Assembly: GCA_964410015.1 (NCBI GenBank)
Contig: CAYPFV010000001.1
Span: 1-64,000 of the forward strand
DNA length: 64,000 bases
Origin: SKVR01 sp964410015
GTDB taxonomy: Bacteria > Bacteroidota > Bacteroidia > Bacteroidales > UBA7960
Direction of reading: 5' to 3'
Below, in pieces: positions 16,938 through 25,448 of the stretch (positions are counted from its first letter, which is position 1; each line of letters starts with the position of its first letter). The notes beneath the pieces are model-generated. The model was not told the origin of the DNA. It made no database searches and saw only the letters and a list, made by a program, of their open reading frames with translations. Made by a program: the position numbers and the translations under genes.

Positions 16938-19094
16938 TTACTGTTTGCGGGTTTCAATAAGAATATTGAGCATTTTGATTCCTGCTTCTGCAATTACAGT
17001 TCCGGGACCAAAGATGCCCACCACACCGGCATCGTAAAGAAACTGATAATCCTGAGCAGGGATAACACCTCCAACAATAACCATAATGTCGTCGCGTCCA
17101 AGGTTTTTTAGTTCTTTGATCACTTGTGGGGCCAGGGTTTTATGACCAGCAGCGAGGCTTGAAACACCCAAAATATGCACATCATTTTCTACTGCCTGCT
17201 TGGCTGCCTCCCGAGGTGTCTGGAAAAGCGGTCCAACATCCACATCAAAACCCATATCGGCATAAGCGGTTGAAACCACCTTTGCTCCTCTGTCGTGGCC
17301 GTCCTGCCCCATTTTTGCAACCATAATGCGGGGTCGGCGGCCTTCCAGCGACGCAAATTCATCTGCTAATTTGCGGGCCTCCATAAATTTTTCATTGTTT
17401 TCAATTTCCATAGAATATACTCCTGATATTGAACGAATAACGGCCTGGTAACGACCAAATACTTTTTCGCAGGCCATGGAAATCTCTCCCAAAGTAGCCC
17501 GTTTGCGTGCGGCTTCAACTGATAACTCCAGCAAATTACCTTTACCAGTTTTACAGGCTTGGGTAATAGCATCCAATGCTTTTTCTACTGCTGCAGAATC
17601 TCTTTGCGCTTTTAGTTTTTCAATTCTTTTGATTTGCGATTCGCGAACCGCAGTATTATCAACATTCAGAATCTCTATAGGGTCTTCCTTCTGAAGGCGG
17701 TATTTGTTTACTCCCACAATGATATCTTTCCCGGAGTCAATTTTGGCTTGTTTGCGGGCAGCAGCTTCTTCAATACGCATTTTGGGTACACCTGTTTCAA
17801 TGGCTTTAGCCATGCCACCCAGTTTTTCAATTTCCTCAATATGCGCCCAGGCTTTATGGGCAATTTCGTGTGTAAGCTTCTCAACATAATAAGATCCTGC
17901 CCAGGGGTCTATGGCTTTTGTAACCTGGGTTTCATCCTGAATATACAACTGAGTATTGCGCGCAATACGAGCCGAAAAATCGGTTGGCAAGGCAATGGCT
18001 TCATCAAGGGCATTGGTATGAAGCGATTGTGTGTGTCCTAGCACTGCTGCCATTGCTTCCACACAGGTTCGGGTTACATTGTTGAAAGGGTCCTGCTCTG
18101 TCAAACTCCATCCCGAAGTCTGACTATGTGTGCGCAAAGCAAGAGATTTGGGATTTTTAGGATTGAATTTCTTTACAATTTTTGCCCACAGCATTCGGGC
18201 AGCACGCATCTTGGCAATCTCCATAAAATGATTCATGCCAATAGCCCAGAAAAATGACAAACGGGGAGCAAAAGAATCTATTTCCATACCGGCATCAATT
18301 CCTGCACGCAAATATTCCATCCCGTCGGCAAGGGTATATGCCAGCTCAATATCGCAGGTAGCACCCGCTTCCTGCATATGGTATCCTGATATGCTGATAG
18401 AATTGAACCGGGGCATCTTTTGAGAGGTATACTCAAAAATATCTGCAATAATTTTCATGGAAGGCAAGGGCGGATATATATAGGTATTGCGAACCATAAA
18501 CTCTTTCAGTATGTCGTTTTGTATGGTACCACTAAGTTTTTCCACCGGCACTCCCTGCTCCTCTGCTGCCACAATGTAAAAGGCCATTACGGGCAAAACG
18601 GCTCCGTTCATGGTCATAGAAACCGACATTTTATCAAGGGGTATGTCATCAAAAAGTATCTTCATATCGAGAATAGAATCGATGGCAACGCCTGCTTTTC
18701 CCACATCTCCTTCAACACGTTCATGATCAGAATCATACCCACGATGTGTAGCAAGGTCAAAGGCAACAGACAGTCCTTTCTGCCCGGCAGCAAGATTTCT
18801 CCGGTAAAAAGCATTCGACTCCTCAGCGGTACTGAAGCCAGCATATTGGCGGATAGTCCAGGGTCGCATTACATACATTGTACTGTAAGGTCCCCTGAGG
18901 TAGGGAGGAATCCCGGCAGCATATTCCAGATGTTCCAGATCATTCATATCATGATCAAGATAAACCCCTTTTACATGAATTTGCTCTGAAGTGCACCAGT
19001 CTTTGCGAATTTGCTTTTCCTTTTCCCATTCAGAAGATGAAATCGTATTTTGAATGTCTTTTTTATAATCAATTTTTGAAAAATCGGGTCTCAT
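16938..19094 (-). CDS. scpA: Methylmalonyl-CoA mutase large (alpha) subunit
   Basis: This adenosylcobalamin enzyme interconverts succinyl-CoA and (R)-methylmalonyl-CoA in propionate formation or use. It has 718 residues: a TIM-barrel catalytic domain (about 40-560) and a C-terminal B12-binding domain with GQDGHDRGAKV (DxHxxG motif, lower-axial histidine near residue 598), GVSSLAAGH and IVGGVIPAQD. The substrate-domain stretches RGPYSTMYVMRPWTIRQYAG and TRTCVEAMAAVLGHTQSLHTNALDEA are highly typical. It lies 65 bp downstream of the small-subunit gene. No meaB chaperone, epimerase or carboxylase gene is in the window. The symbol mutB is also used. Confidence 0.96.
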   Translation of the reverse strand: MRPDFSKIDYKKDIQNTISSSEWEKEKQIRKDWCTSEQIHVKGVYLDHDMNDLEHLEYAAGIPPYLRGPYSTMYVMRPWTIRQYAGFSTAEESNAFYRRNLAAGQKGLSVAFDLATHRGYDSDHERVEGDVGKAGVAIDSILDMKILFDDIPLDKMSVSMTMNGAVLPVMAFYIVAAEEQGVPVEKLSGTIQNDILKEFMVRNTYIYPPLPSMKIIADIFEYTSQKMPRFNSISISGYHMQEAGATCDIELAYTLADGMEYLRAGIDAGMEIDSFAPRLSFFWAIGMNHFMEIAKMRAARMLWAKIVKKFNPKNPKSLALRTHSQTSGWSLTEQDPFNNVTRTCVEAMAAVLGHTQSLHTNALDEAIALPTDFSARIARNTQLYIQDETQVTKAIDPWAGSYYVEKLTHEIAHKAWAHIEEIEKLGGMAKAIETGVPKMRIEEAAARKQAKIDSGKDIIVGVNKYRLQKEDPIEILNVDNTAVRESQIKRIEKLKAQRDSAAVEKALDAITQACKTGKGNLLELSVEAARKRATLGEISMACEKVFGRYQAVIRSISGVYSMEIENNEKFMEARKLADEFASLEGRRPRIMVAKMGQDGHDRGAKVVSTAYADMGFDVDVGPLFQTPREAAKQAVENDVHILGVSSLAAGHKTLAPQVIKELKNLGRDDIMVIVGGVIPAQDYQFLYDAGVVGIFGPGTVIAEAGIKMLNILIETRKQ

Positions 19095-19159
19095 ATGTTT
19101 TGATATTTGAGATTGTTATGGTTGAAAAATTACAATAAATTTAAAGCATTAAACCTTTT

Positions 19160-21025
19160 TCAAACGATGCCAAAAATTTGGTTGAAATGCTGAAGTGTTT
19201 CCAATAGATTGGTACGCAAACTTATATAATGCTGAACGCCTGCTTCATTGAGCACTTGCACTGAATCAGCAGGGTTTCCGGCAACCACAATCTGCGTATC
19301 GCTAAGTTTTTCTCTGATTTCTTTTATTGCGGGTATCATATCAGCATATTCCTCATCGCTGCTGCAAAGAACAATGATTTCAGGTTTTGCTTCCAGGGCT
19401 TTTTCAATACCCTCCTGCAGGTTTTTCACCAAAGGTGCTTCCTGTATCTTATATCCGGCGCACCCAAAAAAACCAGTGATAAAAGAAGCACGCGCTTTAC
19501 GCATGGTCAGGTTTCCGTGGGTAAATAAATATACCTTGGGTATTTGAAATCCTTTTGAGGCAAAATTCTCTACCGACAATCGCAAAGCTTCAAAAGCCTG
19601 AGGTCCTCTCCATAGGTGAATTCCACTCAAATCTTTAAATTTCGCAACAGGTTTTAATTTTTCAAGTTTAGTCTCCTGAAGATTAGGATACTGATTAACA
19701 CCTACAAAAATCTGGCGCCGTGTAGCGATGTTTTTTTCACGTTTCTGGCAGGTTTTGGCTATCTCTTCTTTTATAAAACCCGATTCAACCGCTTTGATAA
19801 ATCCACCTTTATTTTCAATTTTCACAAACATTTGCCATGCTTCCGATGCAAGATCGTCGGTAATCTTTTCAATGTAATAGGATCCTCCGGCAGGATCGGC
19901 AACCTTATTCATGTAAGACTCATACTTGAGTATAGTTTGCTGGTTGCGGGCCATCCGGTTTGAAAATTGATCAGGTTTTTGGTATGTGCTGTCGAAAGGA
20001 GCAATACTGATGGTATCTGCACCAGCCAATCCTGCTGCCATAGTTTCAGTAGTTGTTCTCAAAAGGTTTACATGTGGATCGTAAACAGATTTGTTCCATT
20101 CTGAACTGGTAGCATGAATGTTTATTTTCATTGAATCTGGTAATGCAGGATCGTATTGCTTTACTATTTGAGCCCATAAGAGTTTCATGGCACGAAACTT
20201 GGCAATTTCTTTGAAAAATTCTGACCCCGTAGCCATGGTAAATTGCATCCGCGGGGCAATATCATCTACTTTCAATCCTTTGTCAGTTAAACGTGCAAGG
20301 TAATCATTGGCATGAGAGAGCGTAAAAGCCATTTCCTGCACTGCATGGGCACCGGCATTATGATAATGTTGACCGTTGACCTGCAAAACATCAAAATCAG
20401 GCAAATCGCGCATGGCCAGTTCCAGAATCTTTACTGCTTCTTCTAAATCTTTTTCCTGTGAATGATAAAACTTATTGTAAAGTAAAAAATAAGCCAATGG
20501 ATCAAAATCCATCGAGCCTTTTATATTTTGTATATCAAAACCTGATTTCTTAATATAATCGACGGCTACATAAAAAAAAGCAGGGTAGTTGCGTGAATGT
20601 AAAAAGTGCAGCGCAACCTTATTGAGATCAATATTTTTCAGAAGCTGCGCTACATCCTCATAAGTTTCTACTTCAGAAACATCAAAACCTATCGCCTGTG
20701 CTCCCTTTTGCAGAGCATCCCAGGCAATGGCAGCAGATTTTTCCGGATTTTGCTCTGCTATATCCTGCCGCACAATCCAGTCATTTGTGTTGTATTTTTT
20801 CCCTCTCAGGTAAGGAAATTCGCCGGGAGGTATTTGCACCCAACTCAGGTCTTTCAAATCTTCGCTTCGATAGTACGGTTTTATTTTAATCCCCTCAAGG
20901 GTTTGCCAGATCAGTTTCTTTTCGTAATCAGCCCCCTTAAGGTCTTCGCGGATTTTATCTTCCCACTGTTTGGTGGAAACCGGAGGAAACTCTTCAAATA
21001 AACTATTTTTTTTGTCCGTACTCAT
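19160..21025 (-). CDS. mutA: Methylmalonyl-CoA mutase small (beta) subunit
   Basis: This 621-residue partner of the alpha subunit is related to it along its length but catalytically inactive in known heterodimers. The barrel half includes the mutase-like KAPYYR-type start (here IKPYYRSEDLKD), LRTTTETMAAGLAGADTISIAPFD and DPAGGSYYIEKI. The C-terminal Rossmann domain lacks the DxHxxG cobalamin motif (GNLTMRKARASFITGFFG in its place), as expected for MutA. It is transcribed first, 65 bp before scpA. No B12 riboswitch is recognisable in the 299-bp spacer upstream. Confidence 0.95.
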   Translation of the reverse strand: MSTDKKNSLFEEFPPVSTKQWEDKIREDLKGADYEKKLIWQTLEGIKIKPYYRSEDLKDLSWVQIPPGEFPYLRGKKYNTNDWIVRQDIAEQNPEKSAAIAWDALQKGAQAIGFDVSEVETYEDVAQLLKNIDLNKVALHFLHSRNYPAFFYVAVDYIKKSGFDIQNIKGSMDFDPLAYFLLYNKFYHSQEKDLEEAVKILELAMRDLPDFDVLQVNGQHYHNAGAHAVQEMAFTLSHANDYLARLTDKGLKVDDIAPRMQFTMATGSEFFKEIAKFRAMKLLWAQIVKQYDPALPDSMKINIHATSSEWNKSVYDPHVNLLRTTTETMAAGLAGADTISIAPFDSTYQKPDQFSNRMARNQQTILKYESYMNKVADPAGGSYYIEKITDDLASEAWQMFVKIENKGGFIKAVESGFIKEEIAKTCQKREKNIATRRQIFVGVNQYPNLQETKLEKLKPVAKFKDLSGIHLWRGPQAFEALRLSVENFASKGFQIPKVYLFTHGNLTMRKARASFITGFFGCAGYKIQEAPLVKNLQEGIEKALEAKPEIIVLCSSDEEYADMIPAIKEIREKLSDTQIVVAGNPADSVQVLNEAGVQHYISLRTNLLETLQHFNQIFGIV

Positions 21026-21324
21026 AGTGGAATTTTTATGTCTGTTGATGAAAAATATGTTTCGATATTTTTTAAAATCTGAAAAGCTCTGCAGTTTTAC
21101 ATTACTGCCCTAAAATAATGTTCAAAATTACAATAAAAACAGGAACCGGTGATGCAATCATAAAGGAAAAAACAAACCATTAAAAGCGCCTAACAAAATG
21201 AGTTATTCCGGATAACTGACTACAATGATAAAAATCACTATTGAAAGTTTACAATACAATGATTTTCTCTTGCGCGCATAAAGTTGCTTAACCAGATTTA
21301 GACAAGTCCTTTGTCAGGAGGATT
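21026..21324. other. Intergenic region upstream of mutA
   Basis: This 299-bp AT-rich spacer lies between mutA and comF, both on the minus strand. I looked for a cobalamin riboswitch (conserved GCCACTG box) and for a terminator and saw neither. Confidence 0.45.
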
Positions 21325-22017
21325 CTAATAAGCCATGGCAATAGTTGCTACCCATACCTTTGTGCCTTTTATGCTCAAGATTTTTTCACAGCAAGCCTCC
21401 AGGGTTGATCCGGTTGTTACCACATCGTCAACGATCAACACATTTTTTCCACGGAATTCGGCAGGATTGCGAATAGCAAATACGGTTCTTACGTTTTCCC
21501 ATCGTTTAAATCGTGTTTTACGGGTTTGGGTTTGTGTATGAAAAATTCTTATCAAATTATTTTTTAACACAGGCTTTCCAAAAGTATCTGATAAACCGGT
21601 GGCAAATATCTCACTTTGATTGAATCCGCGCTGCTGTAATTTTTTTTTATGAAGAGGTACAGGTACAATCAAATCTACCGGTTGCCACAAAGGACTTACT
21701 TTTAAAGATGAACCAAGCATATTACCAAGATAAATTCCAATATCCTTTTTCCCTTTATATTTAAACTTATGGATCAGATTCTGAACCATACTTCCTTTTT
21801 GAAAATATAGGAGAGATGTTGCCGTTTCAATATTGACCCTACCCCAGAAAATATGGGTCAGCTGGTTCTCACGCTCCAGATGAAAAAGGGTTTTGGGCAA
21901 TTGATATTTACAAAAAGAACAAATACATTGCTCTTCTTTTATAAGCCCTTTATTACAGGCATTACATAACCTCGGGTAAAATAAAGAAAAAAAATCACTA
22001 AGATAAGGATGGATCAA
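21325..22017 (-). CDS. ComF-family phosphoribosyltransferase-like protein
   Basis: This 230-residue cytoplasmic protein has an N-terminal zinc-finger-like segment with C18, C21, C31/C33 and C36 (LCNACNKG, CICSFC) and a C-terminal type I phosphoribosyltransferase fold with the PRPP loop VLIVDDVVTTGST. ComF proteins are linked to DNA uptake or single-strand DNA handling in naturally transformable bacteria. The exact biochemical role is not settled, and homologues occur in non-competent species. It is divergent from the coiled-coil gene at 22442. Confidence 0.88.
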   Translation of the reverse strand: MIHPYLSDFFSLFYPRLCNACNKGLIKEEQCICSFCKYQLPKTLFHLERENQLTHIFWGRVNIETATSLLYFQKGSMVQNLIHKFKYKGKKDIGIYLGNMLGSSLKVSPLWQPVDLIVPVPLHKKKLQQRGFNQSEIFATGLSDTFGKPVLKNNLIRIFHTQTQTRKTRFKRWENVRTVFAIRNPAEFRGKNVLIVDDVVTTGSTLEACCEKILSIKGTKVWVATIAMAY

Positions 22018-22441
22018 AACCTACTGATATTTTATAGTTTAGCAACAGTATTCATAAAAATAATAATAAATTTGCAAACCTGTAAATCAAAAGTTTTACA
22101 GCACTTCTCATGTTGGTAATAAACCTAATGGTTGTTTACGCTATTGAAATGATTAATAATGCGTTGCAAGGCTTTCGGTGCGTGATGAATAAAAAATCTG
22201 TCAAAGCTTTATATTTTATAAAACGATGTCTAAAAGATGAGCATAAGTCATGAAATGCAATATTTTTGTTAGAAATACAATGAAATGAATTGTGGAAAGT
22301 AAAGAAAAGAACGATTAAAACAAGCAAAAGAGGATAGATTAAGTAACCCCAGTGTTATTTTCTCGTATTACTATAGTAGTTTATCCTTTTTGTTCAACTA
22401 AAAAAACCAATAACTTACTTAAAATTTAACTATTAAATTCG
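22018..22441. other. Intergenic region, 424 bp, between divergent genes
   Basis: This should hold the promoters of comF (leftward) and the coiled-coil gene (rightward). A TATCCTTTTTG stretch near 22382-22392 resembles a -7 box but has one base too many. A 63-codon frame on the minus strand (22136-22327) is hydrophobic by chance of AT content and was not called. No RNA gene was recognised. Confidence 0.45.
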
Positions 22442-23386
22442 ATGGAAGGATCAAAAACAAACCAAAGCAAACCTTCAAATCCTGCGAAAAATAACCCGAA
22501 GACAACAAGCAATGAAAGCATTTACAAAGGAACTATTATTGTTTTGGTGGTCATAGTTGCTGTATTAACATTCATGCTGATTACCAGCAGGCAATCACTT
22601 AAAGAAGTTTCTACGGAAAAAACAATTGTGGATGAACTCAATTCCGAACTCAATGAAGAACTCAACAGTGTTTTGGCAGAATATAATCAATTTAAAAACC
22701 AATATGACAGCGTACTGGTAAAACAAGACAGCATTATCCAGGCCAATGCAGAGGAAATCCAAAGGTTGATCAATCAACAAAGCGATTACCGGCGTGTGCG
22801 ACGACAGTTAGATGCACTCAGACAAATAACGCAAAACTATGTACACGAAATGGATAGCCTTTACAAGGAAAATGAAGTGCTCAGAGCTGAAAATGTAGAA
22901 ATGGAACAAGAGATCAGAAAAATATCGCGCGAAAGTTCTCAATTGGCAGAAACTAAAGAAAATCTGGAAGGACAAGTTGAAGTAGCTTCTGCTCTGAGAG
23001 CTTTTGAAATAGAGGCAAATGCTTATAGAATACGCGGAAGAGGCAGGGAAATAATTACAAACAGAGCCAGAAGAACTAACAAAATTGAAATTTGCTTTAC
23101 TATAGCCGCCAATCCTTTAGCTGAACCCGGAAATAAAACCATTTATGCACGAATTGCAGACCCCGAAGGCAATATTATGAGAGTAAGTGATTCGGAGGCG
23201 TATTCTTTTACTTTCAATGAAGATACATTGCAATTTTCTATGAAAGATGAATTTAATTACCAGCGAACCGACACCAGTTTGTGCTTGGATTGGATCCAGA
23301 ACATTGATTATCAAAAAGGTATTTATTTAATTTCTCTCTATACAGATCAGTTCAGACTGGGAGAAGCTTCGCTGATGCTTGAATAA
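22442..23386 (+). CDS. Membrane-anchored coiled-coil protein, paralogue 1
   Basis: This 314-residue protein has a polar N-terminus, one transmembrane helix (about 29-48), a long charged coiled coil with heptads (about 53-190) and a C-terminal beta-rich domain (about 205-314) beginning NKIEICFTIAANPLAEPGNK and containing a second cysteine in TSLCLDW. The membrane topology implies a cytoplasmic tail of about 28 residues with the coil and beta domain in the periplasm. It is a tandem paralogue of the next gene: same domain order, matching K-I-x-I-C-F-T-I-x2-N start, PGN and AxPxG/LTDP-type strand, and a final KGxY segment. The family is unnamed to me; the function is unknown. Confidence 0.75.
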   Translation: MEGSKTNQSKPSNPAKNNPKTTSNESIYKGTIIVLVVIVAVLTFMLITSRQSLKEVSTEKTIVDELNSELNEELNSVLAEYNQFKNQYDSVLVKQDSIIQANAEEIQRLINQQSDYRRVRRQLDALRQITQNYVHEMDSLYKENEVLRAENVEMEQEIRKISRESSQLAETKENLEGQVEVASALRAFEIEANAYRIRGRGREIITNRARRTNKIEICFTIAANPLAEPGNKTIYARIADPEGNIMRVSDSEAYSFTFNEDTLQFSMKDEFNYQRTDTSLCLDWIQNIDYQKGIYLISLYTDQFRLGEASLMLE

Positions 23387-23445
23387 CAGCTGTTTGGTTT
23401 TCAACAGCTTTTTTTGTAATTTTTATCACATTTAAATCACAGAAT

Positions 23446-24408
23446 ATGGAAAAAAATAGCGGTTCGTCATACAATTATTCTTCCTCATCAGGAAGCACAA
23501 AAAAAAGTGCCGCATCAGGTGTGGTTATTTTCCTTTCCATTCTTGCCATTTTGTTGGGCATTGCCGGAGCAATGTTGCTGCGAGAAACCTTAAGTAACAG
23601 ATATGAAATTCAAATATCTGAAAGACAAGTTCGGCAAACAAATACCGAAAAACAAGAACTTCTTGATCAGCTTAATGAAATAGAAAAACGGTATAATGAA
23701 TTGACAAAAGAATATGAAGAACTCAATGACCTGTTTCTGGCAGAGAAAAGAAAAGTTGGACAACTTAGGGCGCAATTGAGTAACAGTGGGAGTAGCAAAG
23801 GAGAATCCCCGGGAAATATCTCCGACTTAAGAGAACAAATTACTGAACTGGAAGATCAACTGGAAAGCTACAGATCACAATTAGAAATGGTAGAAGGAGA
23901 AAATGAAGCACTTACCGGCGAAAATGAACAAATTAGAAATACTCTCTCTGAAACAACCGACCGAAACCGGCAACTGGAAACCATCAATGAAGACCTGGAG
24001 AAAAAACTTGAAAATGCTACTATTTTAACTGTTTCTGAAATCGAAGCAACTCCCTTACATGAAAAAAGAAAAGGTGATAAACCCACAGATAAGGCAAAAA
24101 AAACCGACAAAATCAGCATTTGTTTCACAATCAATCAAAACCTGGTAGCAGACCCGGGAAACAGAGATTTTTATGTGAGACTCACAGATCCTTCAAACCA
24201 GGTAATGAGCCTATCTCCAGACAATACCGTCGAATTTGAAGGAGAAACAATACAATACTCTGTTCTCAGAACTGTAAATTTTCAGAACGATGCACAGGAA
24301 ACTTGCGTTGTATGGGATCAGGAAGAAAAATTTGCCAAAGGTTATTATAATGTAGTAATCTTTAACAACGGAAATGAAGTCGGATATAAACTCTTTCAAC
24401 TTGAATAG
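23446..24408 (+). CDS. Membrane-anchored coiled-coil protein, paralogue 2
   Basis: This 320-residue protein has the same architecture as its upstream neighbour: a Ser-rich N-terminus, a transmembrane helix at about 25-45, a long coiled coil (about 52-190, repeated NEQ/LEE heptads) and a C-terminal beta domain (about 208-320) starting DKISICFTINQNLVADPGN and with ETCVVWD later. It starts 59 bp after paralogue 1, so the two are likely co-transcribed and may form a heteromeric coiled coil. The cysteine in ICFTI and the one near CVVW are conserved between the two and could form a disulfide in the periplasm. No function can be named from sequence alone. Confidence 0.75.
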   Translation: MEKNSGSSYNYSSSSGSTKKSAASGVVIFLSILAILLGIAGAMLLRETLSNRYEIQISERQVRQTNTEKQELLDQLNEIEKRYNELTKEYEELNDLFLAEKRKVGQLRAQLSNSGSSKGESPGNISDLREQITELEDQLESYRSQLEMVEGENEALTGENEQIRNTLSETTDRNRQLETINEDLEKKLENATILTVSEIEATPLHEKRKGDKPTDKAKKTDKISICFTINQNLVADPGNRDFYVRLTDPSNQVMSLSPDNTVEFEGETIQYSVLRTVNFQNDAQETCVVWDQEEKFAKGYYNVVIFNNGNEVGYKLFQLE

Positions 24409-24421
24409 TCTCAGCAAGAAA

Positions 24422-24509
24422 ATTCTCGTTTTTTTGTTTTTGATAAAAAGAATTCGATAAGAATTACTCTCGTTAATGTTAACAAGATAACTGATTCAAA
24501 AACGAGAAT
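24422..24509. repeat. 12-bp perfect inverted repeat with 64-bp spacer
   Basis: ATTCTCGTTTTT (24422-24433) is the exact reverse complement of AAAAACGAGAAT (24498-24509). It lies directly after the second coiled-coil gene and before the terminator at 24571, so the transcript could fold into a long 3' hairpin. Confidence 0.5.
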
Positions 24510-24570
24510 AATGCTGTATTTGACGTTTTCTGGCATAGACTAACTAAACCATCAAACAAAAACAACCATC

Positions 24571-24608
24571 AAAAACCGGCGTCTTCATTCAAGATTCCGG
24601 TTTTTTTT
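24571..24608 (+). terminator. Intrinsic terminator downstream of the coiled-coil gene pair
   Basis: AAAAACCGG at 24571-24579 pairs with CCGGTTTTT from 24597, followed by a run of eight T. The distance of about 160 bp from the stop codon leaves a long 3' untranslated region containing the 12-bp inverted repeat. Confidence 0.7.
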
Positions 24609-24620
24609 ATCCAATTTTCG

Positions 24621-25252
24621 TACTTTTGTGTGTTTTTCACCCCACAGCAAGGTCTTAAAAAAATCAGAAAGTAAAATATTCGTCAGATTTTTTGATAGAA
24701 TACGATGAAAAATTTACAAAAGAAAATGCCTGGGGTGGTCAATAAAATGCTGGCGAGAAAAAAACTCAATTCTTACTTTTTCTTTGATTAGAATGCATCA
24801 GGTAGTATCCTAATTGTGTATTAAATACTTGATGATGAGCAGTAAAAGCACACAAGGATAAATATTGCTACTGAAAATGGATCGTCCTGAAAGAGGTGAG
24901 TAGAAGTAAAAAACACAAACCTCTCGAAAACATTGAAAAAAATACAAACAGTTAAAAATCTCAAATTCCAAAGTTAAGAAGTGATGTTTTTTTCAGTAGA
25001 TGTTTTTTTTCAGTACAGGAAGAACACAAACTTCTGAAATTTTGTACAAACAACTAATAAATTTAGCAAGGATAAGTAAAACAGTTTCGATGATTGATAT
25101 ACCTTTTATTTGGGAAGAATCCCGGTTATAAACACCCAAACCAAAACACATTATTTATGAAACGAACATGTTTGCGAGTTAAACACAAACACCAGTGAAA
25201 ATAGCAAACATGGAGTTCCATCCATCCATAACCTACAAAATTGTTTACGGAC
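24621..25252 (+). ncRNA. Gene-free region with potential structured RNA (candidate only)
   Basis: There is no plausible gene between 24409 and 25448. A -7 box TACTTTTG lies at 24621-24628 (no good -33 element). At 24796-24834 a 9-bp hairpin can form (CATCAGGTA with TACTTGATG, one G-U). Its loop segments TATCC (24806-24810) and TTGTGT (24814-24819) can pair with downstream GGATA (24856-24860) and ACACAA (24850-24855), giving a pseudoknot-like arrangement. A further 6-bp stem is AGAGGT 24892-24897 with ACCTCT 24919-24924. GATG-T7-CAGTA is tandemly repeated at 24983-24998 and 24999-25015. No known RNA family is recognised; transcription is not shown. Confidence 0.3.
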
Positions 25253-25380
25253 GAACCGAGCCATGACAATACTATTGACACATACACGGATGATTATAAT
25301 TCAGCAATACGCTAGAAACTATAAAACCGGAATTTTGGCGAGCTCCATCTGACCGAATGATTCAAATTAAAAACAGATGA
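25253..25380 (+). repeat. Dispersed intergenic repeat, copy B (full length)
   Basis: This 128-bp element starts GAACCGAGCCATGACAAT, continues with a TTGACACATACACGGATG block, a variable middle, the core TTGGCGAGCTCCATCTGACC (25335-25354) and a tail ending AAAACAGATGA. Copies A, C and D share these blocks in the same order. It ends 68 bp before the pheT start codon. It has no coding capacity. No terminal inverted repeat or target duplication is obvious. Confidence 0.85.
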
Positions 25381-25448
25381 ACTGCTAAATAAAAAAAGTA
25401 TTTGTAAACCAGATAATAACAACCATATAAGAAAAAAATAACAAATCT

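Noticed and set aside
21026..21324. Cobalamin riboswitch upstream of the methylmalonyl-CoA mutase genes
   Set aside because: The conserved B12-box sequence and a long structured leader are absent; these genes use B12 but riboswitches usually precede synthesis or transport genes.
22136..22327. A 63-codon minus-strand frame with a hydrophobic start between comF and the coiled-coil gene
   Set aside because: Hydrophobicity follows from the T-rich strand; the region must hold two divergent promoters and there is no coding bias.
24409..25448. tRNA, tmRNA, 6S or RNase P RNA gene in the longest gene-free region
   Set aside because: No cloverleaf, CCA-like end, or conserved tmRNA/RNase P sequence blocks could be found by eye; only an unclassified structure candidate remains.
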